64,000 nucleotides of DNA from Bacillus sp. B1-b2 (GTDB taxonomy: Bacteria > Bacillota > Bacilli > Bacillales > Cytobacillaceae): positions 124,001 to 188,000 of the forward strand of contig NZ_WEHU01000005.1 in assembly GCF_009183415.1 (NCBI RefSeq). Reading direction: 5' to 3'. The translations under genes were made by a program, and so were the position numbers. The notes beneath the pieces are model-generated. The model was not told the DNA's origin. It ran no database searches and saw nothing but the letters and a program-made list of their open reading frames with translations. Each line of letters opens with the position of its first letter. Within the stretch, counting starts at the first letter, position 1. Shown here one piece after another: positions 44,420 through 53,633 of the stretch.

Positions 44420-45868
44420 ATGGAGAATAAAACAATGATGCAATTTTTCGAATGGCATCTTGAAGCAAATGGTAAACATTGGACAAGATTAAAAGATTTA
44501 GCTGGAAAACTAAAAGAAAGTGGCATTGATTCTGTCTGGGTACCTCCAGTTACAAAAGCCTCCTCTCAAGATGATAATGGCTATAGTGTTTATGATGTAT
44601 ATGATTTAGGAGAATTTGACCAAAAGGGTGGCATTCGAACGAAATATGGTACGAAGGAAGAGTTAATAGAAGCAATTGAAGCATGTCACAATGTAGGTCT
44701 TAATGTATATGTGGATATTGTTATGAACCATAAAGCAAGTGCCGATGAAAAGGAAACTTTTCAAGTCATAGAAGTAAATCCTGAAAATAGAGAAGAAGAT
44801 ATCTCAGAGCCGCATGATATTGAAGGCTGGACAAAGTTTACTTTCCCTGGAAGAAAAGGTAAATATTCAGAATTCACTTGGAACTTTATTCATTTTAATG
44901 GTACAGATTATGACGATAAGGAAGGTAAATCAGGCGTTTACCGTATAATTGGGGATAATAAGGATTGGAATAGTAAAGTAGATGATGAATATGGAAATTA
45001 TGATTATTTAATGTTTGCAAATATTGATTATGCCAATCCAGAGGTTCAAAAAGAAATGATAACATGGGGAAAATGGCTTAGTGAAACAGTGAATTGTAAT
45101 GGCTATCGCCTTGATGCCATTAAACATATTAACCATGATTTTATTAAAAAATTCGCAGCATCTATGCTAGAACAGAAAGAGGATTTTTATTTAATAGGTG
45201 AATTTTGGAAAGCAGATTTAACGGAGTGCAGGGAATTCCTAGAGGAAACAGAATACATGATTGATCTTTTCGATGTTCCTCTTCACTATCAACTACATAC
45301 TGCCTCCACTCAAGGCAGTGACTTTGATTTAACCACTATTTTTGACGGTACATTAGTGAAAGAGAATCCACTTAATTGTGTAACATTTGTTGATAATCAT
45401 GATACCCAACCAGAAGAATCACTAGAATCTTGGGTAGAAGATTGGTTTAAACAAATAGCATACAGCTTAATTTTACTTCGAAAGGATGGTTATCCTACTG
45501 TTTTTTATGGAGATTATTATGGAATCAGTGGAGAAAATCCAATAGAAGGCAAGAAAGAAGCAATAGATCCATTACTCTATGCTAGAAAGAAAAAAGCATA
45601 CGGAAAACAAGATGACTATTTTGATAATGCTCATTTAATCGGATGGGTAAGACATGGAGAGCAAGAAATAGAAAAGTCTGGATGTGCAGTCGTAATTTCC
45701 AACAAAGAGGATGGTATGAAAAAAATGTTTGTTGGGGAGTCCCGTAAAGGAGAAAAATGGATGGATATTACTAATACACGAGATGACATAATAGAAATTG
45801 ACGAAAAAGGATTCGGCAACTTTCCTGTTAATGCTAACAGTGTTTCCGTATGGGGATTAAGTGATTAA
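44420..45868 (+). CDS. cytoplasmic alpha-amylase, GH13_5 type
   Basis: 482 aa from the ATG at 44420, with GAAGGTG 6 bases upstream. No signal peptide is present; the protein starts directly with MENKTMMQFFEWHLEANGKHW. Catalytic residues are Asp232 (GYRLDAIKHI), Glu261 (LIGEFWK) and Asp328 (FVDNHDTQ). DIVMNHKA marks region I. It cleaves internal alpha-1,4 bonds of intracellular or imported maltodextrins. It stands alone without a maltose operon. Confidence 0.92.
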   Translation: MENKTMMQFFEWHLEANGKHWTRLKDLAGKLKESGIDSVWVPPVTKASSQDDNGYSVYDVYDLGEFDQKGGIRTKYGTKEELIEAIEACHNVGLNVYVDIVMNHKASADEKETFQVIEVNPENREEDISEPHDIEGWTKFTFPGRKGKYSEFTWNFIHFNGTDYDDKEGKSGVYRIIGDNKDWNSKVDDEYGNYDYLMFANIDYANPEVQKEMITWGKWLSETVNCNGYRLDAIKHINHDFIKKFAASMLEQKEDFYLIGEFWKADLTECREFLEETEYMIDLFDVPLHYQLHTASTQGSDFDLTTIFDGTLVKENPLNCVTFVDNHDTQPEESLESWVEDWFKQIAYSLILLRKDGYPTVFYGDYYGISGENPIEGKKEAIDPLLYARKKKAYGKQDDYFDNAHLIGWVRHGEQEIEKSGCAVVISNKEDGMKKMFVGESRKGEKWMDITNTRDDIIEIDEKGFGNFPVNANSVSVWGLSD

Positions 45869-45958
45869 TGAAATATGGAAGAGAGTTAGTATCTCCATTT
45901 GTAGATGACTAATTCTCAGTTTGTTGACAATAGTGATTTGGCAAGAATAAAAAATATT

Positions 45959-46100
45959 TTTACACAGCTTATCTACGTTACAGGGGTGAGACTCCTACGG
46001 GATATGCGAGATAGTCCGAGAAGAAAGCAGGAGCGTTAGAGAAGAATCGGTTCGTAAATGAGCCACGTGGAAAGCAACCCCAGGAACGGAAATCATCCCC
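45959..46100 (+). repeat. full copy of a dispersed structured repeat
   Basis: Locally GC-richer than its surroundings. It opens CAGCTTATCTACGTTACAG with GGGTGAGACTCCTACGGG and closes AGCAACCCCAGGAACGG with AAATCATCCCC; the ends are imperfect inverted repeats (14 of 20 positions). The first 38 bases recur in inverted orientation at 10720-10757. The GAGACTCCT-CGGGA and GGAACGGAAATCA words are familiar from interspersed intergenic repeats in Bacillaceae. It sits in the 422-base gap after the amylase gene, which has no open frame. Confidence 0.7.
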
Positions 46101-46175
46101 CTATTCAGTGGAATGATTAAATACACTTTCCTATAAACGTCTAAATCTCCATTTAGGAGTTTGGCTACAGCCTGA

Positions 46176-46215
46176 GAGTTAGTTTATCTAAATACAGATA
46201 ACTAACTCTTTTTTT
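46176..46215 (+). terminator. terminator downstream of the repeat element
   Basis: GAGTTAGTTTATCT pairs with AGATAACTAACTC (one bulge), followed by TTTTTTT. A related GAGAGTTAGT hairpin occurs at 45882-45917, before the repeat, without a T tract. Confidence 0.8.
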
Positions 46216-46290
46216 CTTGTTCACCAATAATAATAAAAGAGAAAATCTTACAAAACTTAGGTATAATAAACAAAAAGGAGGTATCTATTC

Positions 46291-46713
46291 GTGTATAAAT
46301 TAAAGACGACAGAAACAGACAATGACGTTATAGAATTTATTGAATCCGTCGAAAGCAAAGCAAAAAAAGAAGATACTTATAAGCTAGTAGACATTTTTAG
46401 TCAGATAAGTGGATATCCTCCAAAAATGTGGGGACCTAGTATTATTGGGTTTGGCTCCTACCACTATAAATATGCAACAGGACATGAAGGAGATGCACCA
46501 ATCGTAGGATTTTCTCCTCGCAAAGCTAATATAAGCCTCTATTTAACAACAGATGAAGTAATTAGAGCGAAATTTTTAAAAGATCTAGGCAAGCACAAAC
46601 CAGGAAAATCATGTGTATATATAAATAAATTAACAGATATAAGAGAAGAAGTACTTAACGAGTTTATTGAACAATCCGTTCTATTTATTAAAGATAGATA
46701 TCAAGAGAATTAA
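46291..46713 (+). CDS. DUF1801 protein
   Basis: 140 aa with the DUF1801 core: VVDIFSQISG-type helix, PKMWGPSIIGFGSYHYKY, FSPRKANISLYL and a C-terminal helix. The function is unknown. The start is GTG with AAGGAGG 9 bases upstream. It is followed 63 bases later by a small basic-protein gene. Confidence 0.85.
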   Translation: MYKLKTTETDNDVIEFIESVESKAKKEDTYKLVDIFSQISGYPPKMWGPSIIGFGSYHYKYATGHEGDAPIVGFSPRKANISLYLTTDEVIRAKFLKDLGKHKPGKSCVYINKLTDIREEVLNEFIEQSVLFIKDRYQEN

Positions 46714-46779
46714 GAGATAGTGATGCATATTTTCCCCCTCTTCCCTTCATAATAAAAGGAGAAAAAGGAGGGTGTAATG

Positions 46780-46956
46780 ATGGCTAAGAAAAATAAAAAA
46801 TCCGATCCACAACAAAAAAACAAAAAAGGCTTTGATTCTGCCGTATTAAATGAAGAATTTGCACATGAAATAGGTAGTGCAGCAACAAATAAAATTCATA
46901 AAGACAAAGCAAAAAAAGAAAAAGCAGCAAAAAATAACGGAGAATATAAAGGGTAG
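46780..46956 (+). CDS. small highly charged protein, 58 aa
   Basis: The frame MAKKNKKSDPQQKNKKGF continues to a C-terminal EYKG and ends at TAG 46954-46956. It starts at the second of two adjacent ATG codons (46777 or 46780), with AAAAAGGAGGGTG immediately before. It is rich in Lys, Asn and Ala, with a central LNEEFAHEIGS helix. Size, composition and strong ribosome site resemble small spore proteins, but no family is recognised. A longer frame on the opposite strand is a shadow. Confidence 0.65.
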   Translation: MAKKNKKSDPQQKNKKGFDSAVLNEEFAHEIGSAATNKIHKDKAKKEKAAKNNGEYKG

Positions 46957-47185
46957 GAACAAACTTCCTGCAACTATTCTTGTAAAATGAATACATGTTT
47001 GGGAAAGTACCTATCATTGATATATTTGATAAAGCGTCTATCCTACTTTTCCTGAAATCCGGAGAAAGAACAAGAAGAAAGCATGCACAGATGAAGAATT
47101 GCTCGACATCAAGCAAATACATTCTATTTTAGGTTAAATAAAATGTCATTTACGCAAGTAATATTTCATCAATTGTTCATACACT

Positions 47186-47217
47186 AACTGTAGATACTTT
47201 TATCTACAGTTTTTTCT
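47186..47217 (+). terminator. hairpin terminator before map
   Basis: Perfect 11-bp stem AACTGTAGATA/TATCTACAGTT with loop CTTT, followed by TTTTT. Confidence 0.85.
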
Positions 47218-47293
47218 TTTTACTTCAAACGGTTATTAGCATATAATAATAAGCGCGATAAGAATCGAGATCACGAGTACAAGGAGATAGTAA

Positions 47294-48037
<744 letters not shown>

Positions 48038-48044
48038 GTTTCAG

Positions 48045-48077
48045 AAGAAAGAAGGGATACCTTTCTTTCTTTTTTTA
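48045..48077 (+). terminator. terminator after map
   Basis: AAGAAAGAAGG pairs with CCTTTCTTTCTT around a GATA loop, running into TTTTTTT. Confidence 0.75.
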
Positions 48078-48204
48078 TTATACATTTGAGTACGAATACT
48101 TCTAATTTTCACACTTCATGATGAAGCATTGACAGCCTAATAAATATCTCGTAATCTAATATTTATGATTTAATCATTTAATACTTTAATAAGAGAAAAC
48201 CTTG

Positions 48205-48442
48205 TCAGCTTAAGATGAGGTAGAGGTTGCGATTTTTAAGAGTATAAAGACGGAGAGTCAGAGAACTTGTAGATGTCTTTAAAAAGGAAAAATCGCCGAA
48301 GCACTATTGTTCTCTGATAATAGTAGCTGGGTCTGTAGTCGAATAGATACAGAACTGTCATAGAACTTCTATGATGAACTATCGTTTTTATCTGATGGTG
48401 TTTTTTAATTAGTAACACACCATTATAGCGGTGTGTTTTTTT
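48205..48442 (+). promoter_or_regulatory. lysine riboswitch (L box) with terminator
   Basis: The conserved L-box words occur in order: GATGAGGTAGAGG, TTGCGA, TTAAGAGTA, AGACGGAGAG, GGAAAAATCGCCGAAG, AGCTGGGTCTG and ACTGTCATAG. The aptamer is about 48205-48380. The expression platform ends in a strong terminator at 48414-48442 (AACACACC/GGTGTGTT, then TTTTTT). It controls the amino acid permease 85 bases downstream, which should be repressed by lysine. Confidence 0.94.
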
Positions 48443-48526
48443 CTAGGTAGGTATATGTAGATAAAGGTTTATGTATAAAATAATCTTATTCATCAAGAAC
48501 TAACATTTGTAACAAGGAGAATGATT

Positions 48527-49930
48527 ATGAGTACAAAAGGAAAATTAGGCTTAGGAGTATTAACCTCGTTAGTTGTAGGAAATATGGTGGGTTCAGGCAT
48601 ATTTATGCTACCACGATCGTTATCAGAAGTGGCAAGCCCAGCAGGAGTTATACTTGCTTGGCTACTAACGGGATTTGGAGTATTGGTTACTGCTTTTGTT
48701 TTTGGTAATCTTGCAATAAGAAAACCTAACCTAGTAGGTGGACCACAGATTTACGCAAAAGAACTCTTTAAACCAGGTTCAAATAAGTCGACATTGGCTG
48801 GTTTTATGGCAACATGGGGCTATTGGATTGGAAATTTAGCAGGTAATATTGCCATTATTACTACATTTGCTGGATACTTATCTACTTTCTTTCCCATTTT
48901 AACAAGTGGAGCAGCATTGCTGAAAGTTGGTTCTTTCACTTTGTATGTAGGAAATGCCCTGACATTTTTGGTTTGTACCATACTATTATGGGGTACACAT
49001 TTTATTATTTTAAATGGAATGGAACATGCAGGAAAATTAAATTTAGCGGCAACTGCTGCGAAAGTCATAGGTTTTATGCTATTTATTATCATTGCATTAT
49101 TCGCATTTGAAACAAGTAATATTCTGCCTTTTGCAGAATCAAAGATAGATGATTCTGGCCATGCTGTTGGTATTTTTGGACAAGTAAATAGTGCGGCCAT
49201 TACCACTTTATGGGCATTCATCGGGGTAGAATCTGCCGTAGTATTTGCCAGTAGAGCGAAAAAGCAGTCAGATGTTAAAAAAGCGACAATGTTAGGTCTG
49301 ATCATTGCCCTTATCATTTATATAGGTATCAGTACATTAGTCATGGGGCTATTAACGCAAGAGGAATTAATAAACTCACAGAAACCACTAATTGATGCCA
49401 TTGAAACAGTATTAGGACCAATAGGCGGAAAAGTATTAGCAGCAATTGGATTAATTAGTTTATTCGGTTCGACGATTGGGTGGGTCATGCTAAGCTCGGA
49501 AGTTCCTTATGCAGCAGCAAAACAACGGATATTTATACCCGCATTTGCAAAAGAAAATGATAAAGGAATTCCCACTTTTTCTTTACTGTTAACGAATATT
49601 TTTGGACAGCTATTTATTTTCTCTACCATTTCAAGTAGTATTTCACAAGCATTTGATTTTGTTATTTATATAGCAACATTAAGCTATCTTGTCCCATATT
49701 TGATTTCTTCGATTTTTCAACTAAAGTTAACGATTACAGGAGAGACTTATCGAACAGTTAAAGAAAGAAGAATTGACTTTGCGATTGGAATCATTGCCAC
49801 AGTATATTCTATATGGGTTATCATTGCGGGAACAGCAGATTTAAAAACATTTAGTTTTGGAGTCTTATTATTATTCAGTGGAATTTTCTTTTACCGAGCA
49901 TTAAAGAAATCTCCTAACACTTCTATATAG
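48527..49930 (+). CDS. APC-family basic amino acid permease, probably for lysine
   Basis: 467 aa with about 12 membrane helices, basic amino acid/polyamine antiporter type. The first helix has the substrate-binding GNMVGSGIFMLP motif. The start is the ATG at 48527 with AAGGAG 7 bases upstream, rather than the ATG at 48521. Control by a lysine riboswitch, as for B. subtilis YvsH, points to lysine uptake or exchange. Confidence 0.9.
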   Translation: MSTKGKLGLGVLTSLVVGNMVGSGIFMLPRSLSEVASPAGVILAWLLTGFGVLVTAFVFGNLAIRKPNLVGGPQIYAKELFKPGSNKSTLAGFMATWGYWIGNLAGNIAIITTFAGYLSTFFPILTSGAALLKVGSFTLYVGNALTFLVCTILLWGTHFIILNGMEHAGKLNLAATAAKVIGFMLFIIIALFAFETSNILPFAESKIDDSGHAVGIFGQVNSAAITTLWAFIGVESAVVFASRAKKQSDVKKATMLGLIIALIIYIGISTLVMGLLTQEELINSQKPLIDAIETVLGPIGGKVLAAIGLISLFGSTIGWVMLSSEVPYAAAKQRIFIPAFAKENDKGIPTFSLLLTNIFGQLFIFSTISSSISQAFDFVIYIATLSYLVPYLISSIFQLKLTITGETYRTVKERRIDFAIGIIATVYSIWVIIAGTADLKTFSFGVLLLFSGIFFYRALKKSPNTSI

Positions 49931-49935
49931 TAAGA

Positions 49936-49982
49936 AGAACCATTTTTAAACACTTTCTACGTGTTAAAATGGTTCTTTTTTT
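49936..49982 (+). terminator. terminator after the permease
   Basis: Stem GAACCATTTT with AACAC against GTGTT with AAAATGGTTC, followed by TTTTTTT. Confidence 0.88.
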
Positions 49983-50033
49983 AGCCTCGAGTTAATGTCA
50001 AGGTTGCTACACAAAAGGAATTAATGTAATAGG

Positions 50034-50540
50034 TTAAATTGACTCACTTATAGCCTTTTCATCGAACTCTACATCATGCTCTTTCGCCAATGTATCTATA
50101 GCGTCTAAATATTCTCTAATAAGGGATCTTGCCTCTTCTAACATAGAATTAGCTTCTTCCACTAAAGCGATATCCTGTGTTTCCAATGCACTTAATATTT
50201 TCACAAACGCATTAAACTGGATATCTGCAGCTTCAATATAAATCTCATGTATATCTCTTAACTCTTCAGTTTCTATCTTTACCTGATTTAATTCTTTAAT
50301 GAACTCGTTGTAATTTGGAATTACAGTTAAACTAATTGTGTCATACATCGTGTAATCATCTGTATAGTTAATTCCAGAAACTTGATCATATGCACCTACA
50401 GCTAATGCTTCAAGCTCGAAAGCATCAGTCATCTCTTCATTTACATAGTTCAAAAGATCTTCTTGTACTGGGTCAGTTCCACAAGCAGTAAGGAAGAATA
50501 AAAAAGGAATGACCGTTAATCTTAGTAATTTTTTCACCAT
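50034..50540 (-). CDS. lipoprotein of unknown function
   Basis: About 168 aa. The start is ATG 50540 or, better spaced from AGGAGG, GTG 50537; the longer upstream frame has no site. The signal peptide ends in lipobox FLTACG. The mature part is a helical bundle-like, acidic protein (EEMTDAFELEALAVGAYDQVSG, then long helices with LEEARSLIREYLDAI). No family is recognised. It is divergent from padR across a gap with repeated motifs. Confidence 0.75.
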   Translation of the reverse strand: MVKKLLRLTVIPFLFFLTACGTDPVQEDLLNYVNEEMTDAFELEALAVGAYDQVSGINYTDDYTMYDTISLTVIPNYNEFIKELNQVKIETEELRDIHEIYIEAADIQFNAFVKILSALETQDIALVEEANSMLEEARSLIREYLDAIDTLAKEHDVEFDEKAISESI

Positions 50541-50578
50541 TTCACCTCCTATTTTTAACTGTATGTAACAGTGGAAGT

Positions 50579-50713
50579 CCACTATGTTGCTAAAAAGCAG
50601 AAGGATGAGCCTATTTTTCAGCCGTTTAACAACCACTATCTTGTAATGCAAAATAGCATTTGTTATAATGACAATAGTTACCAGTATTAGAAAGGGATTT
50701 CCACTATCTTGTA
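50579..50713. repeat. three CCACTATSTTG direct repeats between divergent genes
   Basis: CCACTATGTTG at 50579, CCACTATCTTGTA at 50633 and CCACTATCTTGTA at 50701, all in the same orientation and spaced 54 and 68 bases apart. They fill the intergenic region between the lipoprotein and padR, so they may be regulator sites, for example for PadR. Confidence 0.55.
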
Positions 50714-50747
50714 TAACCAGGTAGTTTAAGTTAGCGAGGGAAGGTAT

Positions 50748-51077
50748 ATGTCAAAAAGTCAAATGTTAAAAGGGGTACTGGAAGGGTGCTTACTTGCAGT
50801 CATTTCGACAGGAGAGATTTACGGGTATGAAATGATTGAAAAGTTAGAGGAGTACGGATTTACTATGGTAAGTGAAGGTAGCATATATCCAGTTTTATTA
50901 CGTATGAAAAAGGAAGAATTAGTATATGTGGTATCCAAACCATCTCCACAAGGGCCGAAGAGAAAGTATTATTCCCTAACAGCTAAAGGAAAAGAATCAC
51001 TTCACACATTTATGAAGACGTGGAATGTTCTATCAACAAGTGTTTCTCATTTACTGTCTGATATTAAGGAGGATTAG
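50748..51077 (+). CDS. PadR family regulator
   Basis: 109 aa with the PadR winged helix: LKGVLEGCLLAVISTGEIYGYEMIEKLEEYGF, GSIYPVLLRMKKEELV and PKRKYYSLTAKGKE. A single C-terminal helix for dimerisation follows. It is the first gene of a pair with the DUF1129 membrane protein whose start is 1 base after its stop. Pairs of this type usually regulate their own membrane partner. Confidence 0.9.
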   Translation: MSKSQMLKGVLEGCLLAVISTGEIYGYEMIEKLEEYGFTMVSEGSIYPVLLRMKKEELVYVVSKPSPQGPKRKYYSLTAKGKESLHTFMKTWNVLSTSVSHLLSDIKED

Positions 51078-51078
51078 A

Positions 51079-51831
51079 ATGGCATTATCAAAGGAAGCGC
51101 AAAACTTTATCGATAACATGTATTTATATTTAATGGCTAGTGGAAAAAATGAACAAGAAATGAAGGAAATAACAGAAGAGCTCTCTAATCATTTGGAAGA
51201 AGCAGAAGCAAATGGTAAAAATATAAAGGATATTACAGGTGCTTCTCCAAAAGAATATATGGAGAATTTAGCAAAAGAGATGGATACGGACATGAAAGGA
51301 TGGGGAAAACTTATTCCTCATATTTTTATAAGTCTAATATCATACTCTCTTATAGGCAAAATCATTTTAGGAGAAAGCACCTTTTCTTTATGGGTTGGGA
51401 TAGGAAGTCTATTAATCTGTGTCTTTATGTTAGGTGTGTATGTATTTGTTTTTCGTTTTACGACGGCAAGAAACCAGACAAATCGAACATTCTTCCTTCT
51501 TCTACTCAGTCTACAAATACTAAGTACAGCACTATTTATATTACTTATGTTTTATGGTAATTCTCTACAACCTGTTTTTCTTATAGAAGGTTTCCTTGCT
51601 AGATTTTTCGTTTTTTGTATCCCATTTGCGTATCTATGTTGGTTTGCATGGTGGAGCAAATCTTTTGTTGTTTTTGTGCCTTTAATGATTTATGTTCCTA
51701 ATATGATCGTAGATTACTTGCCTTTAACAGAGGAAAAGAAGGCGATCTATTCTTCCATTCTATTATCTTTAATCATGCTTGGTTATTTATTAACTTTAAT
51801 AGCAAGTAGCAAAAAGGAGAAAACAGAGTAA
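51079..51831 (+). CDS. DUF1129 membrane protein
   Basis: 250 aa from the ATG at 51079, with AAGGAGG 6 bases upstream; longer frames overlap padR. The N-terminal cytoplasmic part (residues 1-75, with EMKEITEELSNHLEEAEANGK) is the DUF1129/DUF1700-like helical domain. It is followed by about six membrane helices and a short basic tail. The function is unknown. It is co-transcribed with the PadR regulator. Confidence 0.82.
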   Translation: MALSKEAQNFIDNMYLYLMASGKNEQEMKEITEELSNHLEEAEANGKNIKDITGASPKEYMENLAKEMDTDMKGWGKLIPHIFISLISYSLIGKIILGESTFSLWVGIGSLLICVFMLGVYVFVFRFTTARNQTNRTFFLLLLSLQILSTALFILLMFYGNSLQPVFLIEGFLARFFVFCIPFAYLCWFAWWSKSFVVFVPLMIYVPNMIVDYLPLTEEKKAIYSSILLSLIMLGYLLTLIASSKKEKTE

Positions 51832-51958
51832 TTTTATTATTAAAAGAACAACACCATTTTCTTAATGGTATTTATACACGTCCTATATAATGTAAAGAAA
51901 AACACATGTAAAAGCCACAAAGCTATTTTTACATTATGTACATAAATCTCCTTTAACT

Positions 51959-51998
51959 GGAAAAGATACCTTCATACACTTAAGGAGGTATCTTTTCC
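51959..51998 (+). promoter_or_regulatory. hairpin covering the katA ribosome binding site
   Basis: A perfect 13-bp inverted repeat GGAAAAGATACCT/AGGTATCTTTTCC with a 14-base loop ends 1 base before the katA ATG. The AAGGAGG site (51982-51988) lies partly in the loop and partly in the right strand. A second inverted repeat (ATAATGTAAA near 51884 with TTTACATTAT near 51928) lies just upstream. The arrangement suggests translational control. No PerR box was found. Confidence 0.6.
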
Positions 51999-51999
51999 T

Positions 52000-53562
52000 A
52001 TGAAAGAGAAAGAAAATAACGAAACAAAAGAAGATATTCTTACTAATCGACAAGGACATCCAGTCACAGATAATCAAAATGTACGAACAGTAGGAGACCG
52101 AGGACCAACTACATTAGAGAATTATGATTTTTTAGAAAAAATTAGTCATTTTGACCGAGAAAGAATACCAGAAAGAGTCGTACATGCAAGAGGTGCTGGT
52201 GCTCATGGGTATTTTGAAAGTTACGGTACAGTAGGGGATGAACCGATTTCCAAATATACAAGAGCTAAAATCTTCCAAGAAAAAGGCAAACAAACACCAT
52301 TATTTGTTCGCTTTTCTACAGTCGTGCATGGTCTACATTCTCCTGAAACACTGCGAGATCCTAGAGGATTTGCGATTAAGTTCTATACAGAGGATGGAAA
52401 TTGGGATTTAGTAGGGAATAACATAAAGATTTTCTTTATTCGTGATCCTCTAAAGTTCCCTGATATGGTACATGCGTTTAAACCAGACCCTGTTACGAAT
52501 TTATCAGACCCTGAAAGAATGTTTGATTTTCTTGCACAAACTCCAGAATCCATGCATATGATCACCTTTCTTTTTTCACCATGGGGAATTCCAGCTAATT
52601 ATAGGCAGATGCAAGGCTCTGGGGTTCATGCTTATAAATGGGTAAATGAAGAAGGAAAAGGAGTTCTTGTTAAGTATCATTGGGAACCAAAACAAGGGAT
52701 AAAAAATTTAACGCAAAAAGAAGCAGATAAAATCCAAAGTATGAATTACAGTCATGCTACACAGGATTTATATGATTCCATAGAGAAAGGTGATTACCCA
52801 GAATGGGAATTATATGTTCAAATTATGGAGGACGGAGAGCATGCTGAGTTAGATTATGATCCCCTTGATCCTACTAAACTTTGGTATAAAGAAGATTACC
52901 CATGGCTGCCTGTAGGAAAAATGGTGTTAAATAAAAACCCAGAAAACTATTTTGCAGAAGTCGAGCAAGTTGCATTTGGAACTGGAGTACTTGTTGATGG
53001 CTTGGATTTTTCAGATGATAAACTGTTACAAGGAAGAACCTTTTCCTATTCTGATACACAAAGATATCGTGTAGGATCCAATTATCTACAATTACCAATT
53101 AACAAACCAAAGAAGCATGTAGCAACTAATCAAGAGGGTGGACAGATGGATTATCGCACTAACTTTAGCGAACATCAAAATCCACATATTAATTATGAGC
53201 CTTCTACCATTGGTGGATTAAAAGAAGCAAAAAATCCTGGAAAAGAACATACGCCTTATGTAGAAGGAGAACTTCAAAGACAGTCTATTTCTCGTGAAAA
53301 TAACTTTGGTCAAGCTGGTGAGACATATCGTAGATTTACTGATTTTGAACGAGATGAGCTTATCTCTAATCTTTCACAAGCTCTTGCAAGCTGCCGAGAA
53401 GAGATACAGAGTATTATGATTGAAAACTGTACGAAATGTGATCCTGACTATGGTAAAAGAATTGCTGAGGGAATTAAAAAAGTTACAGAATCTAGACAAG
53501 AAAAGATGGACAAAGCAGTTGGAGAAGCTGAACAAATGGCTCATCCTTCTGATCCTTATTAA
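52000..53562 (+). CDS. katA: monofunctional haem catalase
   Basis: 520 aa. The active-site block [20 protein letters not shown] gives catalytic His62; [11 protein letters not shown] contains the Asn, and the haem-binding Tyr350 is in [14 protein letters not shown]. The C-terminal extension ends in a Cys pair ([13 protein letters not shown]). It breaks down hydrogen peroxide in the cytoplasm. AAGGAGG is 11 bases before the ATG and is part of a hairpin. Confidence 0.95.
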   Translation: MKEKENNETKEDILTNRQGHPVTDNQNVRTVGDRGPTTLENYDFLEKISHFDRERIPERVVHARGAGAHGYFESYGTVGDEPISKYTRAKIFQEKGKQTPLFVRFSTVVHGLHSPETLRDPRGFAIKFYTEDGNWDLVGNNIKIFFIRDPLKFPDMVHAFKPDPVTNLSDPERMFDFLAQTPESMHMITFLFSPWGIPANYRQMQGSGVHAYKWVNEEGKGVLVKYHWEPKQGIKNLTQKEADKIQSMNYSHATQDLYDSIEKGDYPEWELYVQIMEDGEHAELDYDPLDPTKLWYKEDYPWLPVGKMVLNKNPENYFAEVEQVAFGTGVLVDGLDFSDDKLLQGRTFSYSDTQRYRVGSNYLQLPINKPKKHVATNQEGGQMDYRTNFSEHQNPHINYEPSTIGGLKEAKNPGKEHTPYVEGELQRQSISRENNFGQAGETYRRFTDFERDELISNLSQALASCREEIQSIMIENCTKCDPDYGKRIAEGIKKVTESRQEKMDKAVGEAEQMAHPSDPY

Positions 53563-53580
53563 TAGCAAAAAATAAAAGAG

Positions 53581-53617
53581 ACCGGCTGATTTTCGTATAA
53601 AAAATCAGCCGGTTTTC
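53581..53617 (+). terminator. terminator after katA
   Basis: Perfect 13-bp stem ACCGGCTGATTTT and complement, followed by TTTC. It is shared with the convergent gene on the right. Confidence 0.85.
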
Positions 53618-53633
53618 ATTACATTTAGATTTC

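Noticed and set aside
45997-46078. Possible T-box or tRNA-like element in the middle of the dispersed repeat
   Set aside because: Its fold is suggestive but it has neither the T-box AGGGTGG-type motif nor a tRNA cloverleaf, and it is better explained as the body of a dispersed repeat.
46784-47122. 112-codon open frame on the minus strand
   Set aside because: It is the shadow of the small Lys-rich gene at 46780 and of AT-rich sequence after it; there is no ribosome site, and its Phe/Leu/Tyr-rich composition comes from reading poly-Lys codons backwards.
46995-47132. Possible short plus-strand gene after the small Lys-rich protein
   Set aside because: Frames of 45 and about 30 codons are present (one ends ACTDEELLDIKQIHSILG) but neither has a ribosome site or a continuous family-like sequence.
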